A stretch of 64,000 nucleotides of DNA, taken from assembly GCF_034350045.1 (NCBI RefSeq), contig NZ_CP133781.1:5072501-5136500 (forward strand), given 5' to 3'. This DNA is from Pseudomonas sp. CCI4.2. GTDB taxonomy: Bacteria; Pseudomonadota; Gammaproteobacteria; Pseudomonadales; Pseudomonadaceae. Every line of letters starts with the position of its first letter. The first letter of the stretch is position 1. Below, piece after piece: positions 61,360 to 64,000 of the stretch. Both the position numbers and the translations under genes were made by a program. Below the pieces are notes generated by a model. That model was given only the letters and a program-made list of their open reading frames with translations. It did no database searches and had not been told where the DNA came from.

Positions 61360-63102
61360 TTAATTCAGACGGAGTTTGTTTTCAGCGATGGCGTACATCG
61401 GGCGCCACACCAAGCGATTGAAGGCCACGACAAACAGCGACATCACCACCACGCCCAGCGTGATTTTTGGGAAGTCACCGGCGGCAGTGGTTTCAGCGAT
61501 GTAAGCGCCTAGACCGTGCGCCACTACTTTGTCCTGGCCCCACGAAACGTATTCAGAAACGATACTGGCGTTCCATGCGCCGCCCGAGGCCGTGATTGCC
61601 CCGGTCACGTAGTACGGAAAAATGCCCGGCAGCATGACTTTGCGCCACCACAGCCAGCCGCGAATGCGGAAGTTGGCGGCCGCTTCACGGAAGTCATTGG
61701 GGAACGCACTGGCACCGGCAATGACGTTGAACAGGATGTACCACTGCGTACCCAACACAATCAGCGGACTCAGCCAAATATCCGGGTTCAAGTTGTAGTG
61801 CAGGATAACGATCACAAACACCGGGAATAACAGGTTCGCCGGAAACGCCGCTAGAAACTGCGCCAACGGCTGAATCTTGCCCGCGAGCCGCGGCCGCAAA
61901 CCAATCAGCACGCCCAGCGGCACCCAAATCAGCGAAGCGACCACAATCAGCAACACCACTCGCAGCAACGTAATCATAGCCAACCCGAACACGTGCCACA
62001 CCTCGCCGAAGGTGACTTCGGTGCTGACGTAAATCGCTATGCGGTACAACACGTAGAGCGTAAGCGCCGCGATCACGACACCCCAGATAAAGTCGATCAA
62101 CCGCGACCTTGCTTCACTGTAGTGGACCGGGGCTGATTTGGAGCGCGGCAGACTCAAGCGCATATGACCGATTCGGGTAATCGCGCGCGCAAACGGACGC
62201 AATACTCGTTGAATGAAGCGAGTCCGTTGAATCAAATTTAGCACCCAGGACTCAGGTGATCCGCCTTGAGACGCAGTGTCTTCCATGCGGAACTTATCCG
62301 CCCACGCCACCAGCGGCCGGAACAGAAACTGGTCGTAAATCAGAATTACCGCCACCATCGCTAAAATTACGTAGCCCACAGCGTGCATGTCTTGCTGTTG
62401 AATAGCAGTGGCCAGATAAGACCCTACGCCCGGCAAGGTGATGGTCTTGTCTCCGACAGTAATAGCTTCCGAGGCCACCACAAAAAACCAGCCGCCCGAC
62501 ATGCTCATCATCATGTTCCACACCAGTCCTGGCATCGCAAACGGCACGTCTAGCTTCCAGAATTTTTGCCAGCCGGACAGCTGGATATTCTGCGCCACCT
62601 CTTCCAGATCACGGGGCAACATCCGCAGCGACTGATAAAAGCTGAACGTCATGTTCCACGCCTGGCTGGTAAAAATCGCGAAAATGGCCGCGCATTCCGC
62701 GCCCAACACGCGCCCCGGAAACAGCAGCAGGAAAAACGTGACGGTGAACGAAATGTAGCCCAGCACAGGCACCGATTGCAGGATGTCCAAAACCGGCACC
62801 AGCAGCTTCTCAGCGCGTCGGCTTTTTGCTGCCAGCGTCCCGTAAATCAGGGTGAATATCAGTGATGCAACCATGGCTGCGAGCATGCGCAAGGTGGTGC
62901 GTATCGCGTACTCGGGCAGATTGGACGGGTCGAGGGAGATCACCTCGCTTTGCAACGTTGAAATCGGCGCCCACGTTTCACGTGCGCCGATCGAGAAGAA
63001 CAGCAAAAACCCGATAACCAATGGCATGGCTACCAAATCCCAGCGGTTGGGCAGCAGCCGTCGCGCCGTTGCGGGGATGTAATGACGGAATACTTTATTC
63101 AT
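61360..63102 (-). CDS. Fused two-domain ABC transporter permease
   Basis: 580 residues from ATG 63102 (a GTG 36 bases upstream is in frame). Two binding-protein-type permease domains in one chain: ~60-300 (EEVAQNIQLSGWQKFWKLDVP coupling helix) and ~360-580 (FREAAANFRIRGWLWWRKVMLP coupling helix). Each domain supplies one half of the channel, so a dimer is not needed. Partner of the ATPase downstream. Usually such permeases exist as separate copies or homodimers. Confidence 0.88.
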   Translation of the reverse strand: MNKVFRHYIPATARRLLPNRWDLVAMPLVIGFLLFFSIGARETWAPISTLQSEVISLDPSNLPEYAIRTTLRMLAAMVASLIFTLIYGTLAAKSRRAEKLLVPVLDILQSVPVLGYISFTVTFFLLLFPGRVLGAECAAIFAIFTSQAWNMTFSFYQSLRMLPRDLEEVAQNIQLSGWQKFWKLDVPFAMPGLVWNMMMSMSGGWFFVVASEAITVGDKTITLPGVGSYLATAIQQQDMHAVGYVILAMVAVILIYDQFLFRPLVAWADKFRMEDTASQGGSPESWVLNLIQRTRFIQRVLRPFARAITRIGHMRLSLPRSKSAPVHYSEARSRLIDFIWGVVIAALTLYVLYRIAIYVSTEVTFGEVWHVFGLAMITLLRVVLLIVVASLIWVPLGVLIGLRPRLAGKIQPLAQFLAAFPANLLFPVFVIVILHYNLNPDIWLSPLIVLGTQWYILFNVIAGASAFPNDFREAAANFRIRGWLWWRKVMLPGIFPYYVTGAITASGGAWNASIVSEYVSWGQDKVVAHGLGAYIAETTAAGDFPKITLGVVVMSLFVVAFNRLVWRPMYAIAENKLRLN

Positions 63103-63283
63103 GTTCGGTGATTCCAGTAGCGTTCCGGGCGTGATCACAGATCACAAACCAACGTCCTCCAGAGCACAAATTGCGCGTAACTGCCAGCAGGCAATCGACA
63201 CCCAGCACACTGTATTGAGGCTGTAAAACGACGGAGATTGGCCACGCAAACGAACGCTAGCTGGCATTACAGAAGTGATCGCG

Positions 63284-63379
63284 CTATTCAGTGATCCAAA
63301 TCGCTGAATAGATCCGCGCACCTACTGCATCCGGTCTGGCATCCCACTGTGTGACCCACCGAGAATGGTCAGGGTCCAT
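63284..63379 (-). CDS. Possible 31-residue leader peptide upstream of the ABC genes
   Basis: ATG at 63379 follows AAAGGAGATCCCC, a strong ribosome site. The frame (HSRWVTQWDARPDAVGARIY in part) ends at TAG 63286-63284, about 180 bases before the permease. It is rich in Trp, Arg and Asp. The last codons lie in an inverted repeat, CTATTCAG (63284-63291) with CTGAATAG (63304-63311). It could be a leader peptide with attenuation. Confidence 0.4.
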   Translation of the reverse strand: MDPDHSRWVTQWDARPDAVGARIYSAIWITE

Positions 63380-63606
63380 GGGGATCTCCTTTGGTAAGGT
63401 TAAGATGATGTCAGGGTGCAAAACGAACAGCCTTCATGTGTTTTTCAATGAACATAAATGCAGTGCTTTTCGCGGCCGGATAATACCTATCAATATGTGA
63501 CACAAACATGAATCAGGCTTAATTATTGCTCAATCATTCTGTCTGGCACCTGTCGCTACACCTTCCAGCGTAGCCATCTGACGGGGGTAAAACATCCGAG
63601 GCTGGC
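63380..63606. other. Region between mgtE and the ABC unit
   Basis: About 230 bases that should hold the promoter for the leader frame and ABC genes. No terminator could be assigned after mgtE. Confidence 0.35.
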
Positions 63607-64000
63607 TTAAAGCAAAAATATCGTCGCCAGCCCCAGGAAGATAAAAAATCCGCCACTGTCGGTCATCGCGGTGATCATTACGCTTGCACCCATGGCCGGA
63701 TCCCGCCCCATACGCACGAGCGTCATCGGGATCAATACGCCCATCAGTGCCGCCAGCAACAGGTTGAGAGTCATGGCAGCGGTCATCACCACGCCAAGCG
63801 ACCAACTTCCGTAAAGCAAGTAGGCAACCACACCGATTACCCCACCCCAGACCAACCCATTTATCAAGGAGACGATCAGCTCTTTGCGCATCAGGCGCGA
63901 GGTGTTGCCGGTACTGACCTGATCCAGCGCCATTGCACGCACGATCATGGTGATGGTCTGGTTGCCGGAGTTGCCACCAATGCCGGCGACGATGGGCATC
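63607..64000 (-). CDS. mgtE: Magnesium transporter MgtE, C-terminal part
   Basis: The last ~130 residues, cut by the right edge of the window. PIVAGIGGNSGNQTITMIVR is the highly conserved MgtE membrane-domain motif; MTLNLLLAALMGVLIPMTL and DPAMGASVMITAMTDSGGF, with the pore-lining Asp, follow. MgtE is a Mg2+-gated channel of the inner membrane. The cytoplasmic N and CBS domains lie outside the window. Confidence 0.93.
   Translation of the reverse strand, partial: MPIVAGIGGNSGNQTITMIVRAMALDQVSTGNTSRLMRKELIVSLINGLVWGGVIGVVAYLLYGSWSLGVVMTAAMTLNLLLAALMGVLIPMTLVRMGRDPAMGASVMITAMTDSGGFFIFLGLATIFLL

Noticed and set aside
1..64000. CRISPR array, rRNA operon or prophage
   Set aside because: No regularly spaced repeats, rRNA signature, or phage structural or integrase genes were seen; the only mobile elements are the two IS copies and REP-type repeats.

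Overview
The window is chromosomal DNA of a Pseudomonas, most like the P. fluorescens/P. syringae side of the genus. The grounds are the flg gene order with cheV-cheR-flgA-flgM-flgN-PilZ, an AmrZ protein, sigma-54 control of flagellar operons, REP-type palindromes ending in GCTCCTACA, and IS elements typical of the genus. All calls rest on reading the sequence; no database search was made.

Layout. 1-5533: CDP-sugar genes (rfbG partial, rfbF) and a ~1,190-residue multidomain glycosyltransferase, the usual place for flagellin glycosylation genes downstream of flgL. 5649-20876: the minus-strand flagellar rod, ring and hook operons flgB-C-D-E and flgF-G-H-I-J-K-L, each with a -24/-12 promoter. 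Between them lie a second, larger flgE whose middle domain is duplicated, a complete IS5-type element placed at its stop codon, and a small secreted-protein gene. 21144-25599: cheR, cheV, then plus-strand flgA, flgM (clear sigma-28 promoter), flgN and a PilZ/YcgR brake. 25822-28545: an MFS transporter and a glutamylpolyamine synthetase-like enzyme. 28813-34292: a VioA-like sugar aminotransferase, a methyltransferase and a second giant glycosyltransferase related to the first.

34410-42553: a sugar/polyol module with LacI-type regulator, SDR, FGGY kinase, zinc polyol dehydrogenase and a ribose-type ABC transporter, with a LacI-like operator before the binding-protein gene. 42804-45549: a zinc ABC operon with a 43-residue leading gene and a Zur-box match. 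45612-47045: an IS110-family (IS1111-group) element inserted into a REP-like palindrome. 47127-55694: ilvE, a Gly/Tyr-rich secreted protein, a sigma-54-preceded zinc alcohol dehydrogenase, an A+T-rich patch with a GT2 and a VioF-like formyltransferase, poxB and a formate/nitrite-type channel. 56150-57820 is a graveyard: C-terminal remnants of a dehydratase and an MFS transporter fused at a deletion scar, and a frameshifted GGDEF gene. 57992-64000: tRNA-Arg(CCT), a putative sigma-54-driven pair of tiny membrane proteins, amrZ, a nitrate/sulfonate-class ABC transporter and the 3' part of mgtE.

The main theme is flagellar assembly and its sugar decoration: structural genes, two hook proteins, two giant glycosyltransferases, amino-sugar enzymes, and AmrZ, a known regulator of motility and exopolysaccharide in the genus. 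The most unusual items are the duplicated-domain second hook protein, reciprocal motif loss in the two glycosyltransferases, matched enhancer-like repeats upstream of sigma-54 promoters, and the IS1111 element in a REP palindrome.
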